64,000 nucleotides of DNA from Melampsora larici-populina 98AG31 (taxonomy: Eukaryota; Basidiomycota; Pucciniomycetes; Pucciniales; Melampsoraceae), in the NCBI RefSeq assembly GCF_000204055.1, contig NW_006768767.1, positions 2,234,621-2,298,620 on the forward strand. The letters are read 5' to 3'. Of the stretch, positions 23,570-36,189 are shown piece by piece. The notes beneath the pieces were generated by a model. The model was given only the letters and a program-made list of their open reading frames with translations, was not told the DNA's origin and made no database searches. The first letter of the stretch is position 1. The number at the start of each line of letters is the position of its first letter. Both the position numbers and the translations under genes were made by a program.

Positions 23570-24170
23570 CATACCTTTTTTGAGTCCCACTTTTCCTTTT
23601 TTACATTGGAATTCATTTGTAACATATTGTATTGGCATGTATTGCTTGGGCAACACCATATGAGCCACAAGATTTTTTTTTTCTATGGGGATTGAGAAAT
23701 CATTGATGAGACCAACACCAATGACTGGCCTTCTGTATCTGCTTTGGCCATCAACCTTGACTTGTGTCAGAGTCCTGCCAACATGTGATCAAGCTGTTGG
23801 ACATTTTTCACGCTTGACTCATGCATATCACATTATTTGACAGCCAGCCCAAAAAGATATTGCAAGGATATCTTGCAGCCAACCGCACAATGTCCTTGGG
23901 GAGGATGAAGAATGGAAATCCTAACCCATCAACTGGTTGACCCGTAGTGTAGTGAGGCCATCATGACAGGTCACTCACGACCTGTAATGGGAGCAAATTT
24001 TTAAAAAAAGGTTTTCATTGATTTTTAACCCTTTTGGACATGATCCCCCCGGAACACTGGAAGGGCTGTGAAATTTTGTATCTGCTACTGAGTAGCAGCT
24101 ACTATGTGCTACATGCCGTTTTCTGACGTGCAGGTGTTGATAATTTCAACTGTAAGACCTAAGTGTACAT
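23570..24170. other. Unassigned non-coding stretch
   Basis: No gene. A short inverted repeat acaggtc / gacctgt lies near 23966-23980; otherwise the DNA is low in CpG and featureless. Confidence 0.35.
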
Positions 24171-24178
24171 ATTGTGCA

Positions 24179-24505
24179 TCAGCCTGAGCTGCAACTCAAA
24201 AGATGTGGGTAATGGCCTACCCGCACCCCAAACCAATGTCCAATAAGCCCCCCCGCGGCCAAACCCTACGCCAAACTGATCAAAACCCAGCCCTCAGAAG
24301 CCCCCCCACCCCTATCCCAAATGTCTATAACCCGTGGGAAGCCAGGGGTCCCTGCGGATCAGATTGGAGGTTTGAGGACTATGCCCCCCCCAAACCCTAC
24401 AGTGCCCCCAATGAATTGGGGTCCCAAAAAGCCTGACCAAACCCGCACCCCAAGGGTTTGGGGCTCAGGGAACCCTTGGTGCATTGGTTCCAGGGCTCAG
24501 GCTGA
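24179..24505. mobile_element. 327-bp hAT-type MITE
   Basis: The perfect 11-bp terminal inverted repeat TCAGCCTGAGC / GCTCAGGCTGA is flanked by the exact 8-bp target duplication attgtgca (24171-24178 and 24506-24513). The interior is C-rich on the plus strand (runs of cccc and aaaccc) and has no coding capacity. Confidence 0.85.
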
Positions 24506-24513
24506 ATTGTGCA

Positions 24514-25353
24514 GAACCTTTAATAGCCATATGCTACTGTATCCTTCCTGAGCTTGACCTCTTCTGCACTGTCAACCAAAAAATTGCATCTCCTGGAAAA
24601 CATAGATGATGCAGACTTGGGAGTTCCCAAATATGCTGAATGTTACTCTGAATTCAAGAATAAAGGGTGTTCCCCACGGTAGTGTGTGTTTACTCTTGCA
24701 TTGTGAATGCTTATAGAGCATACTCGGAACAATGGTTTTCTTGCTCAAGGCTCTAAAGTCCTTTTATCATAAGATATATTGTGATCTATGGATCATTATA
24801 GAGATTTTCACATCATATAACAGATTTTCATCTATACTCTGGAATTCCATATTTGCCAAAATGTATGATAAAAATAGGTGAATGGCATGATGAATGTTAA
24901 TGTTGAGTGGCCCAAAAGGTAAAAATCAATATACTACAAGTCAACAAAAAGCTCATGATGATCTTATTTATGAGCATCTCAGAAGAGAAACAATTTCCTG
25001 TCCTGAGCGTTTGAGTAAATCTACTTCCTGATTTGACATCTATACAACAAGGATCAAATGAGGTATTCACTGTCCATATTAAGCTATTGGAATTGATGAA
25101 CTACTTGGTCCACATTTTGAAATGATCTGGTTCATTGTAGAATTTAACTTGACTTTCCTCTAGCTCTTGCCTTATGAGGAATGAGAGCTGGAGTGGTAAT
25201 CAACACGATCATTCTCACTCCTTTCTTGGTGCAGTTTCAATTCTCCATCATATCAAAGGACTGAAGTCTTTAGAAATAATTTGCTAAAAGGACTCTTAAC
25301 TTTCTAAAAGTTGAAACACGCTTTGAATGTAAGAAATTGACCTCATTGAGGTT
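24514..25353. other. Unassigned non-coding stretch
   Basis: AT-rich, nearly CpG-free, without a credible frame or repeat boundary. Confidence 0.4.
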
Positions 25354-25360
25354 CATGTAC

Positions 25361-25812
25361 CAACACTGCCACAATTACTTTACCAGTATTGGTATCGTAG
25401 CGGTATCGTAGTTTTTTTTTGGGTATCGTATTGTCAGTATCAGTATCGCAGCCACAATACGGTACTGCCCGATCCTCCTGGCAGTATCGTGTATGGCGTT
25501 ACTTTACTTAGTATCGTATCGCCCCCCAAGTACGATACTGGAATGGGCCCAAGGAAGTATCGAGTACAAAATCTCTATTGATTTTGTGTCTGGGAGTGCA
25601 ATACTACGATACAGTATCAGTATCTGATCGGTATCGTGACAAGATACGGTACTAGGTATTGGGCGGCACAGTATTGCCATTGCGATACTTTACTGAGTAT
25701 CGTATGGTGGGTACAACTACGTTACTGAGGCTCAGTTTCTCTAGTATTGTAGACCCGTTACTTTACTGAGTATCGTCAATACGATACCAGTATTGTATTT
25801 GTGGCAGCGTTG
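25361..25812. mobile_element. 452-bp MITE with GTATCG arrays
   Basis: Inverted ends CAACACTGCCACAA and TTGTGGCAGCGTTG are flanked by the 7-bp direct repeat catgtac (25354-25360 and 25813-25819). The interior contains many copies of gtatcg/cgatac in both orientations, resembling hAT subterminal repeats filling an entire short element. The CAAC...GTTG ends and 7-bp duplication match the style of the hAT element at 2073-6814. Confidence 0.8.
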
Positions 25813-25819
25813 CATGTAC

Positions 25820-26710
25820 TGCTTATTTCACAGTGGCTTATTTCTAACCAGGTTTCCCTTTGAATTATCTAAGAAAACAAGGCAAAAGAGATACAGCACA
25901 ATCTGTTTGTAATAACACAACCTTTGTTGATTGCCAGGCTTAATAAGCTCGTTGATAATGTACAGAACCATTTGAACATGGTAAGTGGATGTGTTAGGAA
26001 AGATCAAGGAAGGATGCCTGTCTGGGGGTGCAGAGGAAATGTAGCCAGGTTGGACAACGATACCAGTAAGCAATGAGGATGCAACACTTGGAATGACACT
26101 GAGCAGCTGGATCTGTGTTGTCAACATATGCTGTAGATGGTAATCTCTGTTCTGGTCAGGTTCTTGTGAATTCTGGATTTTGAATTCTGAAAGGGGAATA
26201 TACATACTGTGTGCCATATCATATATGTAGCCAAATTTTGTTTGGTAATATTAGCCATCACAGAATTTTACAACCCTTTGGTCACTCTGCATCACTTGGT
26301 GATACATTAAGGTGAGATCTGCCAAAAGACTTTTAGCATGTCTCCTCCTCTGATTTGATTTTTTAAAGTGAATTTTTCTTTTCATTACATATAACACTGA
26401 CTAAACAAGTCAAATAAGAGAGTGACTAGCTTATCTCAGAGATTTGGTCATCTAGTTGGAGCAAGGCAGGTTTCAGACTTTTCAGACATCAGGGGATTAA
26501 CACTTTTTTCTTTCTTTGACTGATGTTTTGATCTCATTTGAGACACACTTGAAGTGTTGTTAACTTTTAGGATTTTGGAAAACTTGAGTGTATGAATATA
26601 TTAATATCCAGTAGCAATTCAATCACCTTTAGGCTTTGAGCCTACCCAAATTAAGGAGGCAGTCATCCAGAGTCATCCTCTAGTCTGTCACACCTATATG
26701 CAATTGTGGC
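25820..26710. other. Unassigned non-coding stretch
   Basis: The longest minus-strand frame (25828-26217) shows no domain and no intron logic that extends it. I do not call a gene here. Confidence 0.35.
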
Positions 26711-26713
26711 ATA

Positions 26714-26861
26714 CAAAGTAGAAACCCGGAATCAAATCTAGTTCTTTTCCCAGTTTGTTTGGCTGTATGTAGAATCAGTTTTCTCAGTTTTCCCAAACTG
26801 ATTCTACAGCCAAAAAAAAAACTGGAGAAAAATTGGGAATTCATTCCGGGTTTTTACTTTG
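26714..26861. mobile_element. 148-bp TA-flanked MITE
   Basis: Ends CAAAGTAGAAACCCGGAAT and ATTCCGGGTTTTTACTTTG are inverted and flanked by TA. An internal hairpin is formed by ggctgta...gaatcagttt and aaactgattctacagcc. Confidence 0.75.
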
Positions 26862-27430
26862 TATCCCATAAATGCACACCCAATCAAGGAATTCAGTGGA
26901 GGATGCACAAGTCATTTAGTCGTGAAACTTTTTTTGATATCTACAGAGCTGAGCAGGCATTTGATTCCCCACCTTAACCGCCTATCCTAGCATCAAGAAG
27001 AGTCACAGGGGGAAAAGGGGGTTGCTTGTGGCGTGGGGCAACAGTGATGAACCTGGTGAGATTGAGTGAGCGTAAATGGGCTCAATATTTTTGCTGGTTA
27101 AATACAAACTTCAGTTGATGGATTTGGATGCTGTCTTGGATAGGTCTCGGATGGGTTTAACTTTTGGGAGAGTTGACAAGTTCGTTTTTGATGAATATGT
27201 GGGATGGATATGTTCAGCAGGGTCTGGGAGAGTTCAAACTTTGAATTGAAAGTGGGCTTAATTCGGGTCGAGTATTAATGGAACACCACTTCGAAGTTTC
27301 GGGTTCAATACTCGATCATCCACTGTTCAAGTTCCTGAAGAAATCCAAACTCATCAAACCTCACGACAATTCTTTCATCTCAAACCAAAAAACCTCGAAT
27401 CGAAACCCTCAAGAAACTCCGCGACCAAAA

Positions 27431-29550
27431 ATGTTCAAGAAATGTGCACCGAACCGGATTCTAAGTTTTCACCGATTCTCAAACCCTCGATTTCCCACAC
27501 CCATAGCACCAACAAGAAATTATGATCCATCACGAAATTCTTACTCAACTCAAACTCCTATCATTGATCCGAAATATATCATGAATCCAAATTCAGACTC
27601 AGATTCAAGAAATTTCAAAACATTTAAAGTTTTAGATTCATTTGGAAATTTAATTTCAAAAGAAACTAATCTTTTATCTATGAATGATATATCATTTAGT
27701 ACAAAGATATACGAATTAATGGTAGGATTACCCATGTAAATTTCACATTCCCATTCCTCTTTCCAAAAACAAAAGTCCTAATTTTTTGTGGGTTTTTTTT
27801 CTTTTTGGCTTCTGTTTTTTTTTTGTGTAGGATAGATTCAACTATGAATAATTTACAAAGACAAGGTAGGGTTTCGTTTTATATGACAAGTTATGGTGAA
27901 GAAGCTTCAGTGGTTGGGTCTAGTGCTGCTTGGAATCAAGATGATGTGGTCTTTGCTCAATACAGAGGTTCGGTTCTCTTAATTCATCCCCTCTTCTCCT
28001 CCCCCGAAAAAGATGATGTATTTTTGATACGTTTTTTTTTGGTTTAGATGAGGTTTGAAAACTGATCATGTTTTTTGGTTTTTTTTGGTGCTTATTTGGG
28101 TGGAATGTTTTTTGTTTCGTTAGAACAAGGTGTTTTACTTTGGAGAGGTTGTAGGTAAGAACTAAATTTACAAAGTCGAAATTCCAACCCCATCCATCGA
28201 TCCATCAACCAAAAGGAAAAAACAAACTAATCATCAAACCCGTGAATTGTGTTCCTATAAAAAAACTCAAAAACAGTTTAGATTACTTAATGGCACAATG
28301 TTTCTCAACCCACTCAGATCAATCATCCAAAGGCCGACAAATGCCAGTCCATTACAGCTCCAAAGCCCATAACTTCTACTCTATCAGTTCTCCATTAGGC
28401 ACTCAAATCCCTCAATCATCCGGTGCAGCTTATAGTTTAAAAAGAGACATCAACCTAAAAAAAATCAAAAATGATGATAACCAAAAAAGATGTGTGGTGT
28501 GTTATATTGGTGAAGGTGCGGCTAGTGAAGGTGATTTTCATGCGGGTGTTAATATGGCTTCTGTACTGGGTGGTCCGATCGTTTTCTTTATAAGAGTTTG
28601 TGAATTTCTTTTTCTTTTTCGCCTCTTCTTTATTTGGGGGTTTCAGATTTGGTTTGATATAGAGTGTTTGGGTTTTAGAATAATGGATTTGCGATTTCTA
28701 CACCTTCAAATCAACAATTCAAAGGAGACGGAATCGCATCCCGAGCCATCGGTAAGCCCAATCCACAAATCCCAATCCCGCAAAAAACCTCAATCCAACA
28801 TAATTTCCTTTTGCGTATCTGTTTGTAGGGTATGGAATTAAGGCTATCAGAGTAGACGGAAACGATCCGATTGCCGTTTATTTAGCGTGTAAGGAAGCCA
28901 GAAGATTAGCTATCCAAGGTGAAGGAGAACCGATCTTGGTAGAAGCTATGACTTATAGAGTGGGACATCATTCGACTTCAGATGATTCTAGTGCTTATCG
29001 AAACCGTTCTGAAGTTGATGAAGTTTGTTTCAATCTCTTACTCTTTCTTTTTTTGATTTCTCATTTCTTTTTCTCTTTTTCTCATTTCTTGGGTTGATTT
29101 TTTTTTTTTTTTTTTTGGTTTTTTTCTTTGGGTGGGGGTTGGGGTTTGGGTTTGGTTTGAAAAAAGTGGAGAAAAAAAGATAATCCTGTGGATCGGATGA
29201 GAAGGTTTTTAGAACATCAAACTTGGTGGAATTCAACCAAAGAAAAAGATTTGATCGATTCATGGAAATCTAAAATTTCAAAATCCACCAAACTTGCCGA
29301 AAAAGTAAAGTTCAAACTCCTTACCATTAAATCTTTCAAAAATTGAATTGAATTGATTTTTTTCTTTGGTTTGGATGGGATGGAATAGGCATTCAAACCT
29401 GAGATTTCTCAAATGTGGACAGATGTGTTTTATGAAACTGATCAATTACATTTAATTCAACAAAAAGAAGAAAGTGAAAAGGTTTTAAAGAGATGGGCAA
29501 AGTATAAATTATATGAACATGAACTTGATCGATACAAATCAAAAGAATGA
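27431..29550 (+). CDS. BCKDHA: 2-oxoisovalerate dehydrogenase E1 alpha subunit (branched-chain)
   Basis: This is the thiamine-diphosphate-dependent decarboxylase subunit of the mitochondrial branched-chain 2-oxoacid dehydrogenase complex, acting in valine, leucine and isoleucine breakdown with an E1 beta partner. Exons 27431-27735, 27831-27967, 28124-28154, 28277-28595, 28679-28751, 28829-29022, 29167-29304 and 29389-29550 total 1359 nt, 452 aa, near the usual family length. Visible motifs are [16 protein letters not shown], the cofactor motif [28 protein letters not shown], and [13 protein letters not shown], which holds the regulatory serine region in animals. The Arg-rich start ([17 protein letters not shown]) fits a mitochondrial presequence, which favours ATG 27431 over the upstream 27278. 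Several donors are GTTTGT or GTTCGG. It is convergent with the next gene. Confidence 0.93.
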
Positions 29551-29874
29551 AAGACATTCATCACCATCAATCAAGTTATTTTATGATTTTCTTTTTTCCC
29601 TCTTTCTATCTATTTTATTAGCAAAAAGTTCTTTGAATGTTGTACAATTTGTTTGTGACATTTATTGTTGTTGTTTTCTTTACATCGTTATTATTGAAAC
29701 CAAAGTGTGTGTAGGGTATTAATAACCTGAAAGTCTATCAAGTTTAGTTTTTTTTCGATTTTTGTTGTAATTCAAACCAATTCAATCAATCATAAAATAC
29801 AAAACCTCACACAAAATAGCAATAGGCAGTAACAGTAACAAGTAGTATTCAAAAAAACCAAAACTCAACACAAC

Positions 29875-30728
29875 TCATCCCACAAACCTAAACGAATCCG
29901 CCAGGATTTGATAATTATCAGAACCATTCTCAAGATTCTTAACCGAAACCAGTATAAAAGATTGACTAAAGATTCTAGGTAACCCATCTAATTTCTCATC
30001 CAAGTTATTCTTCTGATTCGAAGAAGAAGATGATTTAAAGTAATCCGGAATTATGTAAGTTGATGGAAAAGAAGTTGATGCATAAATTAATTGTCCTGTG
30101 ATCGTGATTGATAGAGTCGGTGATGAATCGGGTGATTGAGCTTGTGATGCTTCTATTCCCCCAGCCACCCACGCAAAAAGAAAATGGAATTAGTTTGATG
30201 CGGTTTTCAGAGGAGGGAGAGAGAGGTTTACCTGAGATTAAATGACAGTCGTAGGATTGGATTTCGTGTTTTGTGAATGGTAATTGATTGATCAGTTGGT
30301 TTGATAAAGATTGAATTCCACTAATCGCATTACCTAAACGCCGCCCCCCAAAAAAACAAAAGATTTCAATTTTTAACTTTTTATAAAGGCTTTTGAAATT
30401 TTAGAATATGATTAAATTAAGCGTTTACCATTCCATACTATCCTTGCATCTGAATGATAAAGTTTTGGTAAATTAGTAGACCGATTAATCGAATCATACG
30501 TAGAATAACTAAACAACAAAAAACCCAAACCGGAATTCAATCGTTAGGGGTTTTGTTGATGGATTGAGAGGGATGAAGAGAGACTTGACTAGTTGTTGAC
30601 GAATAATTCGGCTGATCTGTTTGCCTTTGTGAAAATCAAGATTGGTTAGTGATAGGTTTAGTGATGATGATGGTGATGAAGATATGATTTACTTTGTGTT
30701 GAAGGTGTTTGATCGCGCTGTTGACCAT
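29875..30728 (-). CDS. NTF2-like mRNA export cofactor (p15/NXT1 type)
   Basis: Exons 30728-30693, 30624-30590, 30508-30429, 30333-30232 and 30152-29875 join to 531 nt, 176 aa, with no stop. The order of motifs fits the NTF2-related export proteins: an N-terminal helix (ANRSAELFVNNYYSTYD), LPKLYHSDARIVWNGNAISGIQSLSNQLINQLP, HEIQSYDCHLISG, then beta strands TLSITITGQLIYAS and FSQSFILVSVKN. The final segment NYQILADSFRFVG matches the NTF2 fold end. p15/NXT1 pairs with the Mex67/NXF1 receptor at nuclear pores. A serine/asparagine-rich loop (PDYFKSSSSSNQKNN) is lineage-specific. Its start codon is 132 bp from the divergent phosphatase gene. Confidence 0.85.
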
Positions 30729-30860
30729 CTTGACTGTTTGATTTGGTAATTTGGTAGTTTGAGGTATTTTGATTTTGGTAATTTGTGAAGTTGGATTGAA
30801 GTTGGCTGATGATCCGACCCGAGCTGGTTTGAAGTTCAGGGCCGAGTCAAGTGAATATAA
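30729..30860. promoter_or_regulatory. 132-bp shared intergenic region between divergent genes
   Basis: Only 132 bp separate the start codons of the export cofactor (minus) and the phosphatase (plus). It contains two near-identical words (gatttggtaatttg and gattttggtaatttg) and no obvious TATA box, except aatataa close to the plus-strand start. A shared bidirectional promoter is inferred from the spacing. Confidence 0.55.
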
Positions 30861-32422
<1,562 letters not shown>

Positions 32423-32848
32423 TTTTAGTCATTCATTTTTGGTTTGCATTTTTTATATATTAAGTATTCGTTTGATTTATGGTTTGTTTGGTTTATGTTT
32501 TGTTTGGTTTGTATTTATGGAGTTTTTTTGTTTGTTTGATTTGCTTTTTTTTGTTTTTTCAGTTAGTTATTAGTTAAAGTTTTTATCTTTTCCTTAAAAA
32601 AACATTTTTATACAACATTTTGCATTAAGAAAGGATTTTTGTTTTTCTGAAAAGAATGAGAAACCTTTAAATTTTGTATTCTTATATATTAATTATTTAA
32701 CTCATGATTTTCTTTCACTTAATTTACTATTTAATTTAATTAATTGGGATGATTTTGATTTTCTATGATAAAGATTTTTATATAGAATATGGTATGAATA
32801 AAAGGTTATGTGTAACGTATGCATAATTGATTTTCTTTTTGTTGAATA

Positions 32849-33009
32849 GGGGCTCTCAAACCTGACCCGGTTTCAAAAAACCCAGTTGACCCAGTTGAGT
32901 TTTTGGCTGGGAGCTGTCAATAAATGTCAAATTTATATACAAAGTTACTGCCAAAAAGTCAACTGGGTCAACTGGGTTTTTTGAAAACCGGGTCAGGTTT
33001 GAGAGCCCC
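32849..33009. mobile_element. 161-bp TA-flanked palindromic MITE
   Basis: Ends GGGGCTCTCAAACCTGACCC and the inverse are flanked by TA. The inverted arms run for about 50 bp on each side (through cccagttgacccagttga), so most of the element is one hairpin, with a short AT-rich loop. Confidence 0.85.
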
Positions 33010-33530
33010 TAATGTTTAATTGAATATTTAAGATTTAAGGCATGTTCACTTAAGGAATTTCTGAACAGAAATCAAATTCTGTAAATTTTAAAATGCAAAA
33101 ATCAAACATGCACCACCAAATAGACACTTTAAATTTTTGCAGAATTTGATTTCTCACCAGAAATTGCTTAAGAGCGCGTTCACTTAAGCGATTTCTGACT
33201 CGAAATTGCTTTTTACACATAACAGAAATCGCTTTCTGTAAAAAGTGTTTGATTTGTTATTTACAAGCATTCTGTAATGTACAGAATGCTTATAAAAATA
33301 GCTTTTTAAGCTGATTTCTACAATTCGATAATAGCGAATTTTACTTGATTTTTGCTCTTTCTGTCCTCTTGACCATTTTCGACAAGTTCGTGTCCAACGT
33401 ACAAAACCCACCAAACCCCATCCAAAACTCCAAAGCCATATCAGACCCGATCATCCTCTCTTCAAGTTCTACTTGACCCTTCCTTTCTCATCGGACCATT
33501 CCATTTCTTCATCCCTCTTTCACCTCAAAA

Positions 33531-35189
33531 ATGTCCGAAAATGAATCAAACAACAACAGCAACAACGAAGATGAAACTTCGACTCAAATTGCTCCGACCA
33601 AATTAAAATCAAACAAGAAAAAAAAATCAGCTTCCAAAACCAAATCGATCAAAACCAAAGAAAAAAACAAATCAACCGATAAGAAATCAAACATCAAGAA
33701 ATCAAATAATAAGAAATTAAATGATAAGAATGAGAAATCAAGTAATGATCAAGCTGAAGATGAAGGTCAAGATGATGATGATAATGATGACCATGGGATT
33801 GTAGTTAGTGGTGGCAATTGGGTGCACAAGTGCACCGTTTGGCTGATTGATGAGTATTGCCATCAAATCGAGCTTGGAAATGGTAATGATGGAGGACTGA
33901 AAACGGCAGCGTGGAAACTAGTCCTTGAATCCTACAACAAACGATGGAAAACAAAGGAAGGATTAACTCGGTTAAAAAATCATATCCAGAAGGTAATCAA
34001 TGAATTCTCTTCCTTATTTTGTATTGGATTACCTTTAACTGACCTTACTGAAACCTCAATATCTAGCTCAAGATAACTTACCGAGCCTTCGATAAGATCA
34101 TGGACTCGTCTGGAGCTCCTGGTTGTGATACAACAACGGGAATAGTGACTGCAGACAAAGAGTGGTGGGACAAATGGATCAAGGCAGTAAGTAAGATTGT
34201 TGTGATCTTCATATCATCGTTTGGTGAATTCTTTTTTCTATCTTTGTTTGCTTATAGGATGGAAACAAAGATGCTATCCCTATCAAAAATCATAGTTTCC
34301 CAGCTTATAAAGCTGTTGGCACGATTATGCCTGCGAAACACCTCCGAGCGAATGGTGCTGAAGGCTTTGGGACGCAAAGCAAGAAACGACAATCGGCTTC
34401 ACCGGGAACTGATGATGTAGATGAGGAAGCAGCAAATGGTAAGTTAATTTAACCATTTGATCATTGTAGATCCGACTCAATTGACCAGTTCATTCAACAT
34501 CTTGTATGCTTCACAGATTCGTTTCCATCTGAATCTGAATCAATCCAAAGAGTGGCTACTGATCACAGTGAGGAGGACATCAAGGACGATGATGATGGTG
34601 ATGGGAGTGTTAGTGAGTTGGATCGTCCTTCAAAATCGACAAAAGGTAAAGCAGCTGGAAAAACCAATAATAAAGTCAGTAATCATCAATAAAAGAAAGT
34701 AGTCATCTAAAGATTTGTACTAACTGGTTTTATCGATATCAAATACAGAAGAATCCATTTGCGAGGCATCTGAAAATTGCTAAGCGACAACTTGCAGAAG
34801 AAGAAGAAGAAACTCCTGAGATGAAGTTTGTACGCAGCAAAAGAGGACCGATTGACAGAGATGCGTCCACTTCATCAGGAAAACGATCTCGCACCACTGG
34901 ACCAAAGCTAGTCTCTCAATCAATCAATCGTGCAGTGGATCTGGAAGAACAAGCTGAAAGTGATCGGATCAAGATTGCAAGGTTGAAGTTAGAACAACAT
35001 CCGAAACGTCAAGAAGCAATGAGTATTTTCAACGCTGGATGTAACATTGAACTCAAACCAGAGCTCATTTACACAGTAGCAAGTAAATTAAAAGATGATG
35101 ATGTAGCGTCCTTCTTCTTCCACATGCATGAGGATCATAGGTGGAACTGGTTGAAGGAGGAAGCTGGAGTCTTAGCAGAGTATCAATAG
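33531..35189 (+). CDS. Myb/SANT-like accessory protein of the Harbinger element
   Basis: In Harbinger elements this partner binds the subterminal DNA and carries the transposase into the nucleus. Exons 33531-33992, 34067-34186, 34258-34438, 34517-34674 and 34749-35189 join to 454 codons, 453 aa, open throughout. The N-terminus is Asn/Lys/Ser-rich, probably a nuclear localisation region, followed by an acidic stretch. A trihelix/SANT-like region spans about residues 95-190 (NWVHKCTVWLIDEYCHQ, AAWKLVLESYNKRWKTKEGLTRLKNHIQK, DKEWWDKWIK). A C-terminal helical part ends FFFHMHEDHRWNWLKEEAGVLAEYQ. I would expect it to be functional if expressed. Confidence 0.8.
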
Positions 35190-35516
35190 GAGGTTTGAAA
35201 ATTGAATTATGATCTTTATTACTGATTTATATTATTATCTTTATTTTTGATCGTATGATCAATATATCTTAAAAGGTCTTATTCTTATAATTTCATTCTT
35301 TTTTGTTGTATTGTTTTCTAATCAGTTTTCATTTCAAAATTGGTTAAGTTTGCAATTTCAATAAGCTGTAGCAGTTAAATACATAATAACTTTGTGTTTT
35401 TAAGTTTGCAATGCACTGATTTAAAACTTGATCGCTTAGATATTGTTTTGTTGACCGAATGATTTAGTTTGAAGTATCAGTATGATAAAACGATTTTGAG
35501 ATTAAAATTCGACAGT

Positions 35517-35728
35517 GATTGATGTGATTAAAAAAGGATGAACAATTGGTTTATTGATTTGGCACACTGCCTTCCAACAAACATCAATTGATAAAACAAT
35601 GAGGTATGGACAATCGGTTTATTCATTTGGCACACTGCCTTCGAACAAACAGCGATTGATATGAATGAAAAGGAACGGGCAATTGGTTTATTGATTTGGC
35701 ACACTGCCTTCCAACAGACGGCAATTGA
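35517..35728 (+). repeat. Threefold tandem repeat, about 68-bp unit
   Basis: Three copies of a unit containing ggtttattgatttggcacac followed by tgccttccaacaaac, starting near 35543, 35611 and 35680. It lies between the two convergent Harbinger genes. Confidence 0.85.
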
Positions 35729-35835
35729 GGTGATTTAAAAAATTAAGCTGGGAGTTATGTTGAGATGGTTAGGTAGGTGGCAAAATTGTTTGCAACCCCA
35801 GTATTTATATGGCATCAACAAAAAGCAGGAGCTGA

Positions 35836-36025
35836 TTGAAAGCAAAATTGGCTTTTCAAAAGCAAGAGTTGCTTTTCAAAAAGCCAGAGTTGCTTTTCAA
35901 AAAGCCAGAGTTGCTTTTTAGAAAGCACGAGTTGGTTTTCAAAAAGCACGAGTTGGTTGTCAAAGAGCTAGAGTTGCATTTCAAAAAGCAAGAGTTGTTG
36001 GAAAGCAAAATTCACTCATCAAAAA
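35836..36025 (+). repeat. Minisatellite of about 24-bp units
   Basis: About seven imperfect copies of caaaaagccagagttgcttt. The open frame across it only reflects the repeat unit being a multiple of three, so I do not call it a gene. Confidence 0.85.
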
Positions 36026-36189
36026 GCAACAGTGACTTTTTAAAAGAGGGCTTTATGTGTGTTTAATTGGCTGGTTAAATAAATATATATTTTAAACAAT
36101 GAGACTGTGATACAGAGAGGTGCGATGTGAATGAAAATAAAAATTTTAAAACATGAAAATTATTAAAGTACTTGTATAAATTGATACCA

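Noticed and set aside
24203..24551. Proline-rich ORFs at 24203-24551
   Set aside because: They fall in a C-rich MITE with clear TIRs and target duplication; the composition creates the open frames.
27278..27430. Longer N-terminus for the E1 alpha subunit
   Set aside because: The upstream 51 residues are not like a presequence or a domain, and the Arg-rich start at 27431 fits mitochondrial import better.
35836..36066. Possible small repeat protein (KPELLF repeats)
   Set aside because: The open frame follows from a minisatellite whose unit is a multiple of three. It lacks a start context, and sits between two element genes.
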